From positions 1,775,001-1,839,000 of the forward strand of contig NZ_JBBORC010000001.1 in assembly GCF_038004425.1 (NCBI RefSeq): a DNA stretch of 64,000 bases, read 5' to 3'. Origin of the DNA: Solibacillus sp. FSL W7-1464. Its GTDB lineage: Bacteria > Bacillota > Bacilli > Bacillales_A > Planococcaceae. Below, piece by piece: positions 1-9,871 of this stretch. The notes beneath the pieces were generated by a model. It saw only the letters and a program-made list of their open reading frames with translations, searched no databases and had not been told where the DNA came from. A program made the position numbers and the translations under genes. Numbering within the stretch: position 1 is the first letter of the stretch; every line of letters starts with the position of its first letter.

Positions 1-1
1 C

Positions 2-1753
2 GCTGTCGATGAAGAATCATTAAACTACATGCGCTTAACTGGCCGTGACGAAGAGCACATTGCTGTTGTAGAAGCTTACTTAAAAGCTAACGACATGTTC
101 TTCAACCCGGACTTAGAGCCTGTTTACACTGACGTTTTAGAAATTAACTTAGCGGACATCGAAGCTAACCTTTCTGGTCCTAAGCGTCCACAAGATTTAA
201 TTCCTTTAACTGAAATGAAACGTGTTTACCGTGAATCAGTAGTAGCTCCACAAGGTACTCAAGGTTTCGGTTTAACAGAAGAAGAATTCTCTAAAACATC
301 TACTGCTAAATTTGCAGAAGGTGACGTAGAAATTCCTGCAGGTGCTGTAGCAATCGCTGCCATCACTTCTTGTACAAACACTTCTAACCCATACGTATTA
401 TTAGCTGCTGGTTTAGTTGCTAAAAAAGCGGTAGAGTTAGGCATTAAACCTGCTAAGTGGGTTAAAACTTCTTTAGCACCAGGTTCTAAAGTAGTAACTG
501 GTTACTTAGAAGAGTCAGGCTTACAAGACTACTTCGACCAAATCGGTTTCAACACAGTTGGTTACGGTTGTACAACATGTATCGGTAACTCAGGTCCGTT
601 ATTACCTGAATTAGAAGATGCAATTAAATCAAACGATTTATTCGTAACATCTGTATTATCAGGTAACCGTAACTTCGAAGGTCGTGTACACCCATTAGTA
701 AAAGCTAACTTCTTAGCTTCACCACCATTAGTTGTTGCTTACGCTTTAGCGGGTACTGTAGATATCGATCTACAAAAAGACGCGATCGCTGTAACTCCAG
801 AAGGCAAAGAAGTATTCTTCGCTGATATCTGGCCATCAACTGAAGAAGTTAACGAAGTATTAAATAAAGTTGTAACTCGTGAATTATTCCAAAAAGAATA
901 TGAAACAGTATTCACTGCTAACGAAGCTTGGAATGCAATCGAAACTTCAACTGAAAACTTATATACTTTCGATGAAAAATCAACTTACATCCAAAACCCA
1001 CCATTCTTCACTGGCCTTTCTAAAGAGCCAGGTGCTATCCAAACATTAGCTGGAATGCGTGTAATGGCTAAGTTCGGTGACTCTATCACTACTGACCACA
1101 TCTCTCCTGCAGGTGCAATCGGTAAAGATACACCAGCTGGTAAGTACTTAATCGAAAACGGTGTTGCAATCCGTGACTTCAACTCTTACGGTTCTCGTCG
1201 TGGTAACCATGAAGTAATGATGCGCGGTACATTCGCGAACATCCGTATCCGTAACCAAATCGCTCCAGGTACAGAAGGTGGTTTCACTACTTACTGGCCA
1301 ACAGGCGAAGTTGAGTACATTTACGATGCTTGCATGAAGTACAAAGAAGCAGGTACTGGCTTAGTAGTATTAGCTGGTAACGACTACGGTATGGGTTCAT
1401 CTCGTGACTGGGCTGCTAAAGGTACATTCTTACTAGGCGTTAAAACTGTAATCGCACAATCTTATGAGCGTATTCACCGTTCTAACTTAGTAATGATGGG
1501 CGTATTACCATTACAATTCATGGCTGGCGAATCAGCTGAATCTTTAGGATTAAAAGGTGACGAAACAATCGACGTTAACTTAACTGACAATGTTAAACCA
1601 CGTGATATCCTAACTGTTACAGCAACTTCTCCAGAAGGAAATGTAACTGAGTTCAAAGCGTTAGCTCGTTTCGACTCTGAAGTAGAAGTAGATTACTACC
1701 GTCACGGTGGTATCCTACAAATGGTATTACGTGCTAAAGCTGCACAACAATAA
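2..1753 (+). CDS. acnA: aconitate hydratase (aconitase A), 3' part
   Basis: This enzyme of the TCA cycle interconverts citrate and isocitrate through a 4Fe-4S cluster in the cytosol. The reading frame is open from base 2, so the start and roughly the first third of the protein lie outside the window. Cluster-ligand motifs are visible: SCTNTSNP near base 370 and [12 protein letters not shown] near base 565 (a CxxC pair). The C-terminal swivel domain follows, with [13 protein letters not shown] near 1077 and [11 protein letters not shown] near 1395. Codon use is strongly biased, as expected for a highly expressed housekeeping gene. It ends at a TAA and is followed by a strong terminator, then by a group II intron. 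Identification is secure. Confidence 0.97.
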   Translation, partial: AVDEESLNYMRLTGRDEEHIAVVEAYLKANDMFFNPDLEPVYTDVLEINLADIEANLSGPKRPQDLIPLTEMKRVYRESVVAPQGTQGFGLTEEEFSKTSTAKFAEGDVEIPAGAVAIAAITSCTNTSNPYVLLAAGLVAKKAVELGIKPAKWVKTSLAPGSKVVTGYLEESGLQDYFDQIGFNTVGYGCTTCIGNSGPLLPELEDAIKSNDLFVTSVLSGNRNFEGRVHPLVKANFLASPPLVVAYALAGTVDIDLQKDAIAVTPEGKEVFFADIWPSTEEVNEVLNKVVTRELFQKEYETVFTANEAWNAIETSTENLYTFDEKSTYIQNPPFFTGLSKEPGAIQTLAGMRVMAKFGDSITTDHISPAGAIGKDTPAGKYLIENGVAIRDFNSYGSRRGNHEVMMRGTFANIRIRNQIAPGTEGGFTTYWPTGEVEYIYDACMKYKEAGTGLVVLAGNDYGMGSSRDWAAKGTFLLGVKTVIAQSYERIHRSNLVMMGVLPLQFMAGESAESLGLKGDETIDVNLTDNVKPRDILTVTATSPEGNVTEFKALARFDSEVEVDYYRHGGILQMVLRAKAAQQ

Positions 1754-1770
1754 TTCCATTGTATAATATG

Positions 1771-1808
1771 AAAGACAAAGTCAATTTCTATTGGCTTTGT
1801 CTTTTTTT
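1771..1808 (+). terminator. rho-independent terminator of acnA
   Basis: AAAGACAAAG pairs with CTTTGTCTTT across a short loop and is followed by a T-run. The group II intron begins immediately after the T-run, which is the usual target of class C introns. Confidence 0.9.
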
Positions 1809-1811
1809 GGT

Positions 1812-3699
1812 GTGCCCGGCATGCACAACAGCCTGGTGGTGAAAGTCCACTACAGGCTTGGCAGTAGGAACTGTTAGCGAAAGACAAGGGTGTCCATGGT
1901 GACGTGGAATCTGAAGGAAGTCGGACGCAAACTCTCGAACTGACGAACAGAAATCAGATAAAAGGCTGACTTGGGACGGATGAGCTTGCCAAACAAAGCG
2001 AAGTCCAATACTGCCCAAATCCCATACAGTAAATCTGGCAGTTACATGAGAGGAAGGCGGTTGTGCTTACCCGGGGAGGTCTCTTGAGGGTTATTCAATT
2101 AACAATTTGTTTAGTGATAAATGGATGAATCAAGAGAAGTCAGCAGAAGCCATAGTAGTCTTCGACAAAAGATGAAGGGCCGAACAATCTTTTAAATCTT
2201 GAAAGAAACAAGGAGGTGGAGACATCCCGCCAAAACACAGAAAACATCAAGGTATAGACCGAATAGATGGCTACTTATAGAGGGATAAGCTGGAAGCGAA
2301 AGAGTATATAAGAGCGTGTAGGGATGTAAACATGGAAATGAAGAAACAAGAAAGTATCAATTTAATTGACAGAATTGCGTCCCATAGAAACCTATGGAAT
2401 GCATATAAGAAAGTAAAAGGAAATGGAGGAGCACCTGGAATCGATGGTATCACGGTTGATGGACTGAAGGCGCATTTAATAAAATATGAGGAACCATTGA
2501 AAAGGAAATTAAAAGATGGTTCCTACCAACCTCAACCAGTGAAACGAGTAGCTATCCCAAAAGCGGATGGCTCCAAACGATATCTAGGTATACCATGTGT
2601 ATTGGACAGAGTTGTTCAACAAGCCATTCTACAAGTCATCCAACCAATAATTGATCCACACTTTTCAGACAAAAGTTTTGGCTTTCGAAAAGGTCGAAAC
2701 CAACACCAGGCAATTGCCCTCGCTAAGAAATATTACGAGGAAGGTTATCGAACAGTGGTGGACTGTGACTTGAAAAGTTACTTCGATACGATTCATCACC
2801 AGCGACTACGAGCTTATTTGGAAGAATTCATAACAGATAAAATAGTACTTAAGCTAATATGGAAATTCTTACGCTCAGGCATATTGGACAAGGACATCCT
2901 CATTGAAACGACAGAAGGTACACCCCAAGGGGGTCCACTCTCTCCAATTCTAGCAAACGTGTATTTAAACAAGCTAGATAGAGAGTTAGAAAAACGAGGA
3001 CACCGATTCATTCGCTATGCGGATGATTTTGTGATTTATGTAAAGTCACCAAGAGCAGGTGAACGCGTCATGACCAGTGTCAAGAATTTTATCGAAGATG
3101 AACTGGGTCTCACAATCAATGAGCAGAAAAGTAAAGTGTGTGGCGCAACAGCAGCTACATTCTTAGGGTTTCATCTACAAAATCTGTCGGGAAAGTGGGA
3201 TACCGACCAATCAAGTCCGCCAAGAAACGACTAAAAGATAAGCTAAGAATACTGACGAGTCGTAAACGAACAGGGACATTTAGTGAGATTGTGAAAAGAA
3301 TCAATCAAACAACGGTTGGTTGGATTAATTACTATGGAGTTGCCAACATGAAAACTTTCATCCAAGAATTACAGGGATGGTTAAACCATCGCTTACGTCA
3401 ATTAATATGGAAACGGTGGAAGCTACCACGAACTAAATATGTGAAATTACGCCAATACGGAATCCAACATGATGAAGCGATGAAAACGGCGCATTCAAGA
3501 AAAGGGTACTGGCGAATATCACGAAGCGAGGTTCTACACCAAGCCATTCCAAATAAAAGGCTCGTAAAATGGGGACTGAAAGACCTGTCCCAATTTTACG
3601 AGCAAAGATACTCAAAAGGTTGAACCGCCGTATACGGAACCGTACGTACGGTGGTGTGAGAGGTCGGCTAGCCAATTAATGGCTAGCCTCCTACTCGAT
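1812..3699 (+). mobile_element. group IIC intron with reverse transcriptase ORF
   Basis: The 5' end reads GTGCCCGGCATG, a GUGYC-type intron start, directly after the acnA terminator. The 3' end carries a domain V-like hairpin (ACCGCCGTATACGG ... CCGTACGTACGGT, about 3623-3655). It is followed by a domain VI hairpin (GGCTAGCC/GGCTAGCC, about 3665-3688) and the typical end CTACTCGAT. About 500 bases of structured, non-coding domain I-IV sequence precede the reverse transcriptase. Insertion after a terminator stem and the lack of an endonuclease domain point to class C. Exact ends are inferred from motifs and may be off by one or two bases. Confidence 0.85.
2332..3623 (+). pseudogene. ltrA: group II intron reverse transcriptase/maturase, frameshifted
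   Basis: The LtrA-type protein reverse-transcribes the intron and assists its splicing. The first 300 residues hold the RT fingers and palm: GAPGIDGITVDG, IPKADGSKRYLGIP, TPQGGPLSPILAN, and the catalytic YADD in RYADDFVIY near base 3020. The maturase (X) and C-terminal region (QTTVGWINYYG...) continues in another frame up to 3623. The shift lies near 3188-3196 in GGGAAAGTGGG. One extra A would restore ...SGKVGYRPIKSAKK, so a single base has been lost. No HNH endonuclease domain follows, as expected for class C. As read, the protein would end at 3234 without its maturase domain. A sequencing error in the homopolymer cannot be excluded. Confidence 0.85.
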
Positions 3700-3734
3700 T
3701 ATCTAAAGAATTATGTTTTTTGTTAAAAATAAGT

Positions 3735-3764
3735 AAAATTTCCGAAAAATGTGGAAATTTTTAT
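3735..3764 (+). terminator. possible weak terminator hairpin
   Basis: AAAATTTCC pairs with GGAAATTTT and a short T-run follows. It lies between the intron 3' end and the nucleotidase gene. It is AT-rich and therefore only a tentative terminator. Confidence 0.35.
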
Positions 3765-3815
3765 AATATTTAGTTACTATCAAAGAGAAGGTTAAAAAAT
3801 TGGGGGGTCTTTTGG

Positions 3816-5975
3816 ATGAAGAAAAAGAGAATGTATTCGGCAACAGCTTTAGCAGCATTTACGGCAGTAGCTGTAGGCGCAACAGGTGTAATGGCGGAAG
3901 AGACAATTTTTACGGATGTAAGTGTTAGCCATCCATATGCAGAAGGGATCAATGCATTAACATCTGCAGGTATTGTTACAGGATTCGGAGACGGTACTTT
4001 TAAACCGGATGCAATGGTTACACGCGGACAAGCTGCAAAAATGATTGCTGGTGCTCTTAAACTTGATACAACAAATGTGAAAAATCCTAACTTTAAAGAT
4101 ATTCAAACAACAAACCATTATTATAATCATATAGCGGCGTTGGTTGCTACTGGATTTGTAAATGGTTATGAAGACGGTACGTTCCGTTCGGCGGATAACA
4201 TTACACATGATCAATTGGCTAAAATTTTAGCGAATGTTTCTTTAGTATATCCGCTTGATACTACGGCGTTATTAACAGAGGCTAAAGTTGCATTTAACCC
4301 TGCTAAACAATTAACTCGCGGCGAACTTTCAAGCGTATTGGCAACAATGATGGCTGCAGCTGCACCAGCACCAGCACCACAGCCAGAACCGGAAACAGAC
4401 AATTATAAATTATCGATCATGCATGTGAACGATACTCATGGACGTGTTGACGCATTCCCGAAATTAATGACTGCGGTTAACGAACAGCGTGCAAAAACAC
4501 CGGATGCGCTTTTATTGCATGCTGGGGATGTTTTCAGTGGAACTTTATACTTCAATGAATTTGAAGGACAAGCAGATCTGCCGTTTTTAAATGCATTGAA
4601 GTTTGATGCGATGACATTAGGGAACCATGAGTTTGATTTAGGTTCTTCAGCTGAAGGACATAAAGCATTGGCGGATTTCATTAAAGCGGTCCAATTCCCT
4701 GTTTTAACTGCAAATGTCGATTTCACAAAAGACAGCCTGTTCACAGGTTTGTTCTCGGATTTAGTATCAAGCGAGCCTGAAAACGGCAAAATTTATGCGG
4801 GTATGATTAAAGAAGTAAACGGCGAAAAAGTCGGAATCTTCGGTTTAACAACAGCTGAAACAGAAGATATCGCTTCACCGGGCAGTGTGGCATTTGAAAA
4901 CTATATCGACGAAGCGAAAAAAGCGGTGAAAGCGTTTGAAGATAAAGGGGTCGATAAAATCATCGCCCTGACACATATCGGATTTGACGATAATCCGGCA
5001 TATGATAATGACCAAGTTCTAGCAAAATCAGTGCCTGGAATTGATATTATCGTAGGCGGTCACACACATACAGAGCTTAAAGAGCCATTCATAGTTGATA
5101 CAAACACAGTTGGCGAGAAAAAAGATGCAACATTAATCGTTCAAGCAAAAGAGTACGCTGGTTTCCTAGGTACAGTGAACGTTGAATTCGATGAAAATGG
5201 TGTCATTGTTAAACATGACGGTCAATTAGTTGAAATCGGTAAACTTGCAGATGATGCAGAAGGGTTAAAAATGCTTGCACCATTTAAAGAAAAAGTGGAC
5301 GCAGTGTCTCAAGCAGAAATCGGCGTAACGATTACGGAAGATTTGGTGAGCCCTCGTAAATCAGATACAAGTGCCGTAAGCGTGAGAAACAGTGAGACAG
5401 CATTAGGTAATATCATTACTGACGGTATGCTTGCAAAAGCGAAACAGTATACGGATAAAAAGGTTGTAATGGCATTGCAGAATGGCGGCGGTATTCGTGC
5501 TACAATTCCTGCTGGTAATATTACAACAGGTCAAGTTATTTCAGTATTGCCATTTGGTAATACACTGGCATTAATGGATGTGACAGGTGCTGAGTTAAAA
5601 GCTGCATTTGAGCACTCTGTGAAAGAAGCTCCTGAAGAGAACGGCGGATTCCTGCATATTTCAGGTGCTAAACTGGAATACGATTCTTCTAAAGAAGCGG
5701 GTTCTCGTGTTGTTTCATTGAAATATTATGATGAAGCAACAAAAGCCTTTGTAGATGTGGCAGATAACGAAACATACACAGTTGCTACAAATGCATTCAC
5801 AGCTAAAGGCGGAGACGGCTTCAGCTCGTTCGGAAAAGCATATGGAGAAGGCCGTGTGACTGACTTAGGTTTATCGGATTGGGAAAACTTAAAAGAACAG
5901 TTACTATCAATGAAAGAAATTAAGTTTACGACTGAAGGCCGCATTGTAGATACAGCTGCGCCATTAGAAAAATAA
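3816..5975 (+). CDS. SLH-domain 5'-nucleotidase/metallophosphatase (UshA-like)
   Basis: This is a secreted surface enzyme expected to hydrolyse extracellular nucleotides or related phosphoesters. It opens with a signal peptide (MKKKRMYSATALAAF..., cut after about VMA-EE). Three S-layer homology repeats follow over residues 30-185 (FTDVSVSHPYAEGINALTSAG, then ITRGQ-type motifs). A short Ala-Pro linker (PAPAPQPEPE) leads to the catalytic domain from about residue 198. Metal-binding motifs are HVNDTHGRVD, AGDVFSGT, LGNHEFD and GGHTHTE. The C-terminal 5'-nucleotidase domain contains NGGGIRA and a TAKGGDGF-like substrate loop. The SLH repeats are N-terminal and should tether the enzyme to secondary wall polymer. 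GGGGG upstream of the ATG supports this start. It appears monocistronic. Confidence 0.92.
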   Translation: MKKKRMYSATALAAFTAVAVGATGVMAEETIFTDVSVSHPYAEGINALTSAGIVTGFGDGTFKPDAMVTRGQAAKMIAGALKLDTTNVKNPNFKDIQTTNHYYNHIAALVATGFVNGYEDGTFRSADNITHDQLAKILANVSLVYPLDTTALLTEAKVAFNPAKQLTRGELSSVLATMMAAAAPAPAPQPEPETDNYKLSIMHVNDTHGRVDAFPKLMTAVNEQRAKTPDALLLHAGDVFSGTLYFNEFEGQADLPFLNALKFDAMTLGNHEFDLGSSAEGHKALADFIKAVQFPVLTANVDFTKDSLFTGLFSDLVSSEPENGKIYAGMIKEVNGEKVGIFGLTTAETEDIASPGSVAFENYIDEAKKAVKAFEDKGVDKIIALTHIGFDDNPAYDNDQVLAKSVPGIDIIVGGHTHTELKEPFIVDTNTVGEKKDATLIVQAKEYAGFLGTVNVEFDENGVIVKHDGQLVEIGKLADDAEGLKMLAPFKEKVDAVSQAEIGVTITEDLVSPRKSDTSAVSVRNSETALGNIITDGMLAKAKQYTDKKVVMALQNGGGIRATIPAGNITTGQVISVLPFGNTLALMDVTGAELKAAFEHSVKEAPEENGGFLHISGAKLEYDSSKEAGSRVVSLKYYDEATKAFVDVADNETYTVATNAFTAKGGDGFSSFGKAYGEGRVTDLGLSDWENLKEQLLSMKEIKFTTEGRIVDTAAPLEK

Positions 5976-5985
5976 TTCAACAGTG

Positions 5986-6020
5986 AAACCACTAAATTGG
6001 GCAACCATTTTAGTGGTTTT
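5986..6020 (+). terminator. terminator of the nucleotidase gene
   Basis: AAACCACTAAA pairs with TTTTAGTGGTTT, followed by a long T-rich run. Confidence 0.85.
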
Positions 6021-6252
6021 TTTATTTTTTTTTGCGGAAATCATTATGTACATGAAACCATTCAACTGATCATTCGATAACATTAAATATTAGAATATTC
6101 AGATAAATATGAAGGTACTTGAAATAGAATATTATTCAGCGATTATATTGTCCTATTTTCCGAATATCAATATGAACAAAATTCACGTACTATATAGAAA
6201 ATATTTACATTTTCTAGTAGAAATATGTAAAAACTTAGAATATATTAATGTT

Positions 6253-6281
6253 ATACGTAATGATTGAATATTCATTCGTAT
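6253..6281. promoter_or_regulatory. possible regulator operator upstream of the yhgE-like gene
   Basis: ATACGTAATGA and TCATTCGTAT form an inverted repeat with a one-base bulge and an internal GAATATTC. It sits about 35 bases before the start codon. The pattern resembles a TetR-family operator, but no regulator gene is adjacent. Confidence 0.3.
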
Positions 6282-6313
6282 AGGATTATTTTCATAAAAA
6301 AAGGGGGGGTTTT

Positions 6314-8620
6314 ATGGGGTCGTTTCAGCTGTTTGGGAAGGAATTGCAGTCACTGAAAAATCGGAAAGGTTTACTCATTGCGTTGATCGGTGTCTTGCTC
6401 ATTCCAATTGTGTACGTAGCAGTTCTTCTGTCTGCTACATGGGGACCGTATGACAATCTGGATAACTTACCGGTTGCATTCGTAAACAAGGATGCAGGCG
6501 GGGTTTCAGGTGGTCAAGCAATCAATGTCGGCAATGATTTAATGGAAACATTAAAAGAAAGCAACTCATTGGGCTGGCATTTTGTGACGGAAGAAGAAGC
6601 AATGGATGGGTTGGATAAACAGGAATTTTACCTGGTAGTAGAAGTGCCGGAAGACTTTTCACAAAAGGTGACAACCGTTCTTGATGCAAGTCCGCAAGTG
6701 CCGGAATTGCGCTACATCCAAAATGAAGGATTGAACTTCATGGGTGCACAAGTGACGAACAGTGCTGTTGAAAAACTTCGCGAACAATTAGGGGACAAGA
6801 TTACAGCGACTTATGCCAGAACAGTATTCTCCAGATTTACGGATATCGAAACAGGATTTGCTTCCGGAGCGGATGGTTCGAAGCAAATCGTCGATGGCAC
6901 AGAGCAGCTGGCAGATGGGACGAACACATTATTAACATCGTTAACGGAAAAATCGGCAGATATTAATAAGCTTGCTGTCGGTGCGAAAACGGCCGATGCG
7001 GGGGCAGGCCAGCTTCTTTCCGCAATTAATGGGGGAACGAGCGATATTAATAAGCTAGCGTCCGGATCACGTCAATTGGCATCAGGCGCGACACAGTTAA
7101 AAGGCGGCTCACAGCAAGTATTAGCTGGACTGAATTCATTAAAAGGCGGTTCAACGGAAATTTATACAGGCTTACAGCAATTACAGCCTGGTTCCGAAAA
7201 TCTCCTGACGGGGTTACAGCAGCTTTCTGCAGGAGCAAATCAGCTTTATGCGGGCATTGCTGTTGGTGACGGCACACAGGCGAATCCAGGGTTGGCAAAA
7301 GGATTAAATCAGCTGGCTACTGTATTGCAGTCCAAACAGGCAGATATCACACAGATGGCGCAAGGTGCAGCATTACTGCAAACATTGGCACAGGCACCTG
7401 GTATGGAAGCATACCGGGAAAATTTACTTGCTTTAAGTGCAGGATTAGGAGAACTTGGTAACGTATATCCAGTTGCCGTTCAAAGTGCCAGCGCATTAAG
7501 CAATGGTGCCAATCAGATGGCACAGTCAATGCCTGCATTGACGACGGGACTTGAAAATGCGATTGCCGGTCAAAAGACGATTGTGTCCGGTATTAGTTCA
7601 TTAACAGCAGGACAAGAACAGGCTGTAAAAGGAATCGATGCGCTTGTTGCAGGGCAGACAACGGTCGTTTCGGGGGCGTCAACTTTAGCGGGCGGTGCAT
7701 CGCAAGTAGCAAATGGTAACGCATCGCTAACGAGCTCATGGAACAAATTAGGTGCAGGTGTTTCCAATCTGAAAAGCGGTTTAACGCAAATCAGCACAGG
7801 GAATGAAACAGTTGCAGTTGGATGGCAAACGATGACAGAAGGCGTGAATTCATTAAATGATGGGGTCAATCGTCTTCAGGCAGGTTCATCGGAATTGGCG
7901 ACTGGTTTGGAAGGCGGTCGTGAGCAAGTGGCAGCATTACGAATTACCGATGAAAATATTGCGATGTTCTCTTCACCGGTCACTTTGGCAGGAGAGAAGG
8001 TCAATGCATATGAATATTACCGAGATTCAACAGCACCGTATATTTTATCGCTGGCACTATTTGTAGGTATGCTTGTATTGTCGATGTTTGTTGACTTTAA
8101 AAAGCCGGCTGTATTGCCAAAATCTGCAGTAAGCTGGTTTGTCAGTAAATGGCTGCAATTAGCACTGTTTGCCACAATTCAGGCTATATTGGTTACGGTA
8201 TTTACATTAGTTGTCTTACAGCTATCGGTAGACCATGTAGTGCCGTTTATTTTATTCGGGATTTTTGTCAGCATTGTATTCATGTCGATTATTTACCTCC
8301 TTGTATCGGTTGCAGGGAATGTCGGTCGTTTTATCGCGCTTGTACTGGCTGTTGCACAATTATCGATTACAGGTTCAAATTTACCGATTCCGATGCTGCC
8401 TGAAAATTTACAGGCTGTAAGTGCATATTTACCATTTACGTATTCGATTTCAGGGTTTAAATCGGTTATCTCATTAGGAGATCTTTCAATGTTATCATCG
8501 AATGCTTTAATCCTTGTCATTTATTTAGTCGTTGCTTCTGTGTTGGCACTGATTGCATTCATCGTAAGCTATAAATCCCTTACGACGAAGTACACACCGG
8601 AAGTGCAGCCGACTGCATAA
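6314..8620 (+). CDS. YhgE/Pip family membrane protein
   Basis: This belongs to the YhgE/Pip (phage infection protein-like) family related to ABC-2 membrane subunits. Relatives occur as phage receptors or with type VII secretion, but the transported substrate is not established. A transmembrane segment lies at about residues 18-40 (LLIALIGVLLIPIVYVAVLL). A long extracytoplasmic region, about residues 45-560, follows. It is rich in repeated heptad-like units of the form LxxGxxxLxxG (for example around residues 190-330 and 440-540), predicted to form an elongated coiled or helical stalk. Five or six further membrane segments fill residues 575-755. The start has a strong AAAAGGGGGGG site. No partner gene lies next to it, so function remains open. 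Confidence 0.85.
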   Translation: MGSFQLFGKELQSLKNRKGLLIALIGVLLIPIVYVAVLLSATWGPYDNLDNLPVAFVNKDAGGVSGGQAINVGNDLMETLKESNSLGWHFVTEEEAMDGLDKQEFYLVVEVPEDFSQKVTTVLDASPQVPELRYIQNEGLNFMGAQVTNSAVEKLREQLGDKITATYARTVFSRFTDIETGFASGADGSKQIVDGTEQLADGTNTLLTSLTEKSADINKLAVGAKTADAGAGQLLSAINGGTSDINKLASGSRQLASGATQLKGGSQQVLAGLNSLKGGSTEIYTGLQQLQPGSENLLTGLQQLSAGANQLYAGIAVGDGTQANPGLAKGLNQLATVLQSKQADITQMAQGAALLQTLAQAPGMEAYRENLLALSAGLGELGNVYPVAVQSASALSNGANQMAQSMPALTTGLENAIAGQKTIVSGISSLTAGQEQAVKGIDALVAGQTTVVSGASTLAGGASQVANGNASLTSSWNKLGAGVSNLKSGLTQISTGNETVAVGWQTMTEGVNSLNDGVNRLQAGSSELATGLEGGREQVAALRITDENIAMFSSPVTLAGEKVNAYEYYRDSTAPYILSLALFVGMLVLSMFVDFKKPAVLPKSAVSWFVSKWLQLALFATIQAILVTVFTLVVLQLSVDHVVPFILFGIFVSIVFMSIIYLLVSVAGNVGRFIALVLAVAQLSITGSNLPIPMLPENLQAVSAYLPFTYSISGFKSVISLGDLSMLSSNALILVIYLVVASVLALIAFIVSYKSLTTKYTPEVQPTA

Positions 8621-8624
8621 TAAA

Positions 8625-8877
8625 CAGGCTGGGACATAAGTAGAATGACCGTTAAATAAAAGGAAAACCTTTATTAAGAAACGGATATTTTGCAAAATTG
8701 ATTGGAATGCAGGGCGACTCCTGCGGGAATAGCGTGACGCCTGAGACTACAGGCTCAGGCCACGCCCGCGGAAAGCGTCCAGGAATGGAAATCAATTTTA
8801 ACGCTCAGCAAAAAAATGCTATTTTTCTCTGAGAGAAAAATAGCATTTTTGGGTTATGTCCCGGCCTCTATAATATT
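8625..8877. repeat. dispersed intergenic repeat, copy 1
   Basis: This non-coding block starts with CAGGCTGGGACATAAG. It contains a GC-rich core (GGGCGACTCCTGCGGGAA ... CACGCCCGCGGAAAGCGTCC) and ends in a long hairpin flanked by TTTAACGCTCAGC and TTTTTGGGTTATG. Related copies lie at 17205-17270 (hairpin part only) and 23838-24005 (core reversed and diverged). The hairpin with its T-run also acts as a plausible terminator for the converging genes on both sides. Confidence 0.8.
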
Positions 8878-8880
8878 TAA

Positions 8881-9174
8881 TTAAAACTCTACGTTGGCAA
8901 TCATGCCTTCTTCATCATCAATAGCCAGTGTAATACGGGCTGACATTGAATCACGGCCAAGCTGCTCGTCAATAAACAGACGAAGTGCCATGATGAAATT
9001 CACAGAGTTGTATACATCCAGTTGTCCATTGTAGAACGCTTCCGCTGAATATCCGGCAACATCATCATACATCAGCTCCACTTCCACTTCTTCGGGTGCT
9101 GTGTTTTTGAACTTTGCATGGAACAGACAAACGGCATTAATTAAATCTTGTTCAAGTAATGTTAGTTTTTCCAC
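8881..9174 (-). CDS. YxcD-like (DUF2653) small protein
   Basis: This is a 97-residue acidic cytosolic protein without signal peptide or membrane segment. Its pattern (LLEQDLINAVCLFHA, VEVELMYDD, GYSAEAFYNGQ) fits the YxcD/DUF2653 family, whose function is not known. It is the second gene of a two-gene minus-strand unit, and its start overlaps the 3' end of the upstream gene by 13 bases. That indicates translational coupling and a shared role with that membrane protein. The family assignment is from memory of the pattern and moderately sure. Confidence 0.65.
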   Translation of the reverse strand: MEKLTLLEQDLINAVCLFHAKFKNTAPEEVEVELMYDDVAGYSAEAFYNGQLDVYNSVNFIMALRLFIDEQLGRDSMSARITLAIDDEEGMIANVEF

Positions 9175-9620
9175 GTGTCAGTAACCTCTTTATCCTTTTT
9201 GCGTTTGATCAGCTGGTAAATCTTCACGAGGAAGAAGACGATCGCCGCAATGGCTGCTACATTAATTAACAGACCTAAAATGTTACCTAACATACCCATG
9301 CCTGCAAATAAGCTACCGAACAATAAACCGGCTAAACCACCAAGCATTAAGCCTTTCATTAAGCCGCCTTTGTTTGTTGAAGCTGTGTTTGAATCATTCT
9401 TTTTCGTTGTATTATTATTTTGTTTTGTTGTTGTCGGGTTTGTTGCATCATTATTGTTTTTTTGAATATTTGAGTTGTTATTGTTGCTGTTGAAACCTTT
9501 TTTACCTGACTTGTATCCTTTTGCTTCAACAGTATCTGCATCATCTACAAATAAAATTGTAGTCCCTACACTTGAAAATACAAGTGTGAAAGCTAATAAA
9601 ATCGCTGATAACTTTTTCAT
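9162..9620 (-). CDS. secreted/membrane protein with Asn-rich linker (Tim44-like annotation)
   Basis: A signal peptide (MKKLSAILLAFTLVFSSVGTT) is followed by a low-complexity Asn/Thr/Lys region (residues about 40-85). A Gly-rich hydrophobic stretch comes next (GLMLGGLAGLLFGSLFAGMGMLGN), then a second membrane helix (LLINVAAIAAIVFFLVKIYQLI) and a basic tail. Such proteins are often labelled as preprotein translocase Tim44-like in Bacillales, without experimental support. It precedes and overlaps the YxcD-like gene. Function is unknown; membrane location is the firm point. Confidence 0.65.
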   Translation of the reverse strand: MKKLSAILLAFTLVFSSVGTTILFVDDADTVEAKGYKSGKKGFNSNNNNSNIQKNNNDATNPTTTKQNNNTTKKNDSNTASTNKGGLMKGLMLGGLAGLLFGSLFAGMGMLGNILGLLINVAAIAAIVFFLVKIYQLIKRKKDKEVTDTWKN

Positions 9621-9871
9621 GTTTTTCCCCCAATTAGTCTATTTATTTACTTTCTCAGTATATCAAAAATCTACCTAAATAGAAAATGAAAACACTTTTA
9701 AGCAAATACTACGAGCATTGCCCGAAAGATAGCATTTCTTGTGAAATTCACAAAAATTATTGTATTCATAAAAATGAAACTGTATGATGAAATATAATTT
9801 AGACGAAAATTCTGAATTCACATCATTGTGTTAAGAAAAAACATCGAATAATGAAGTTGGGGGAATGAACA

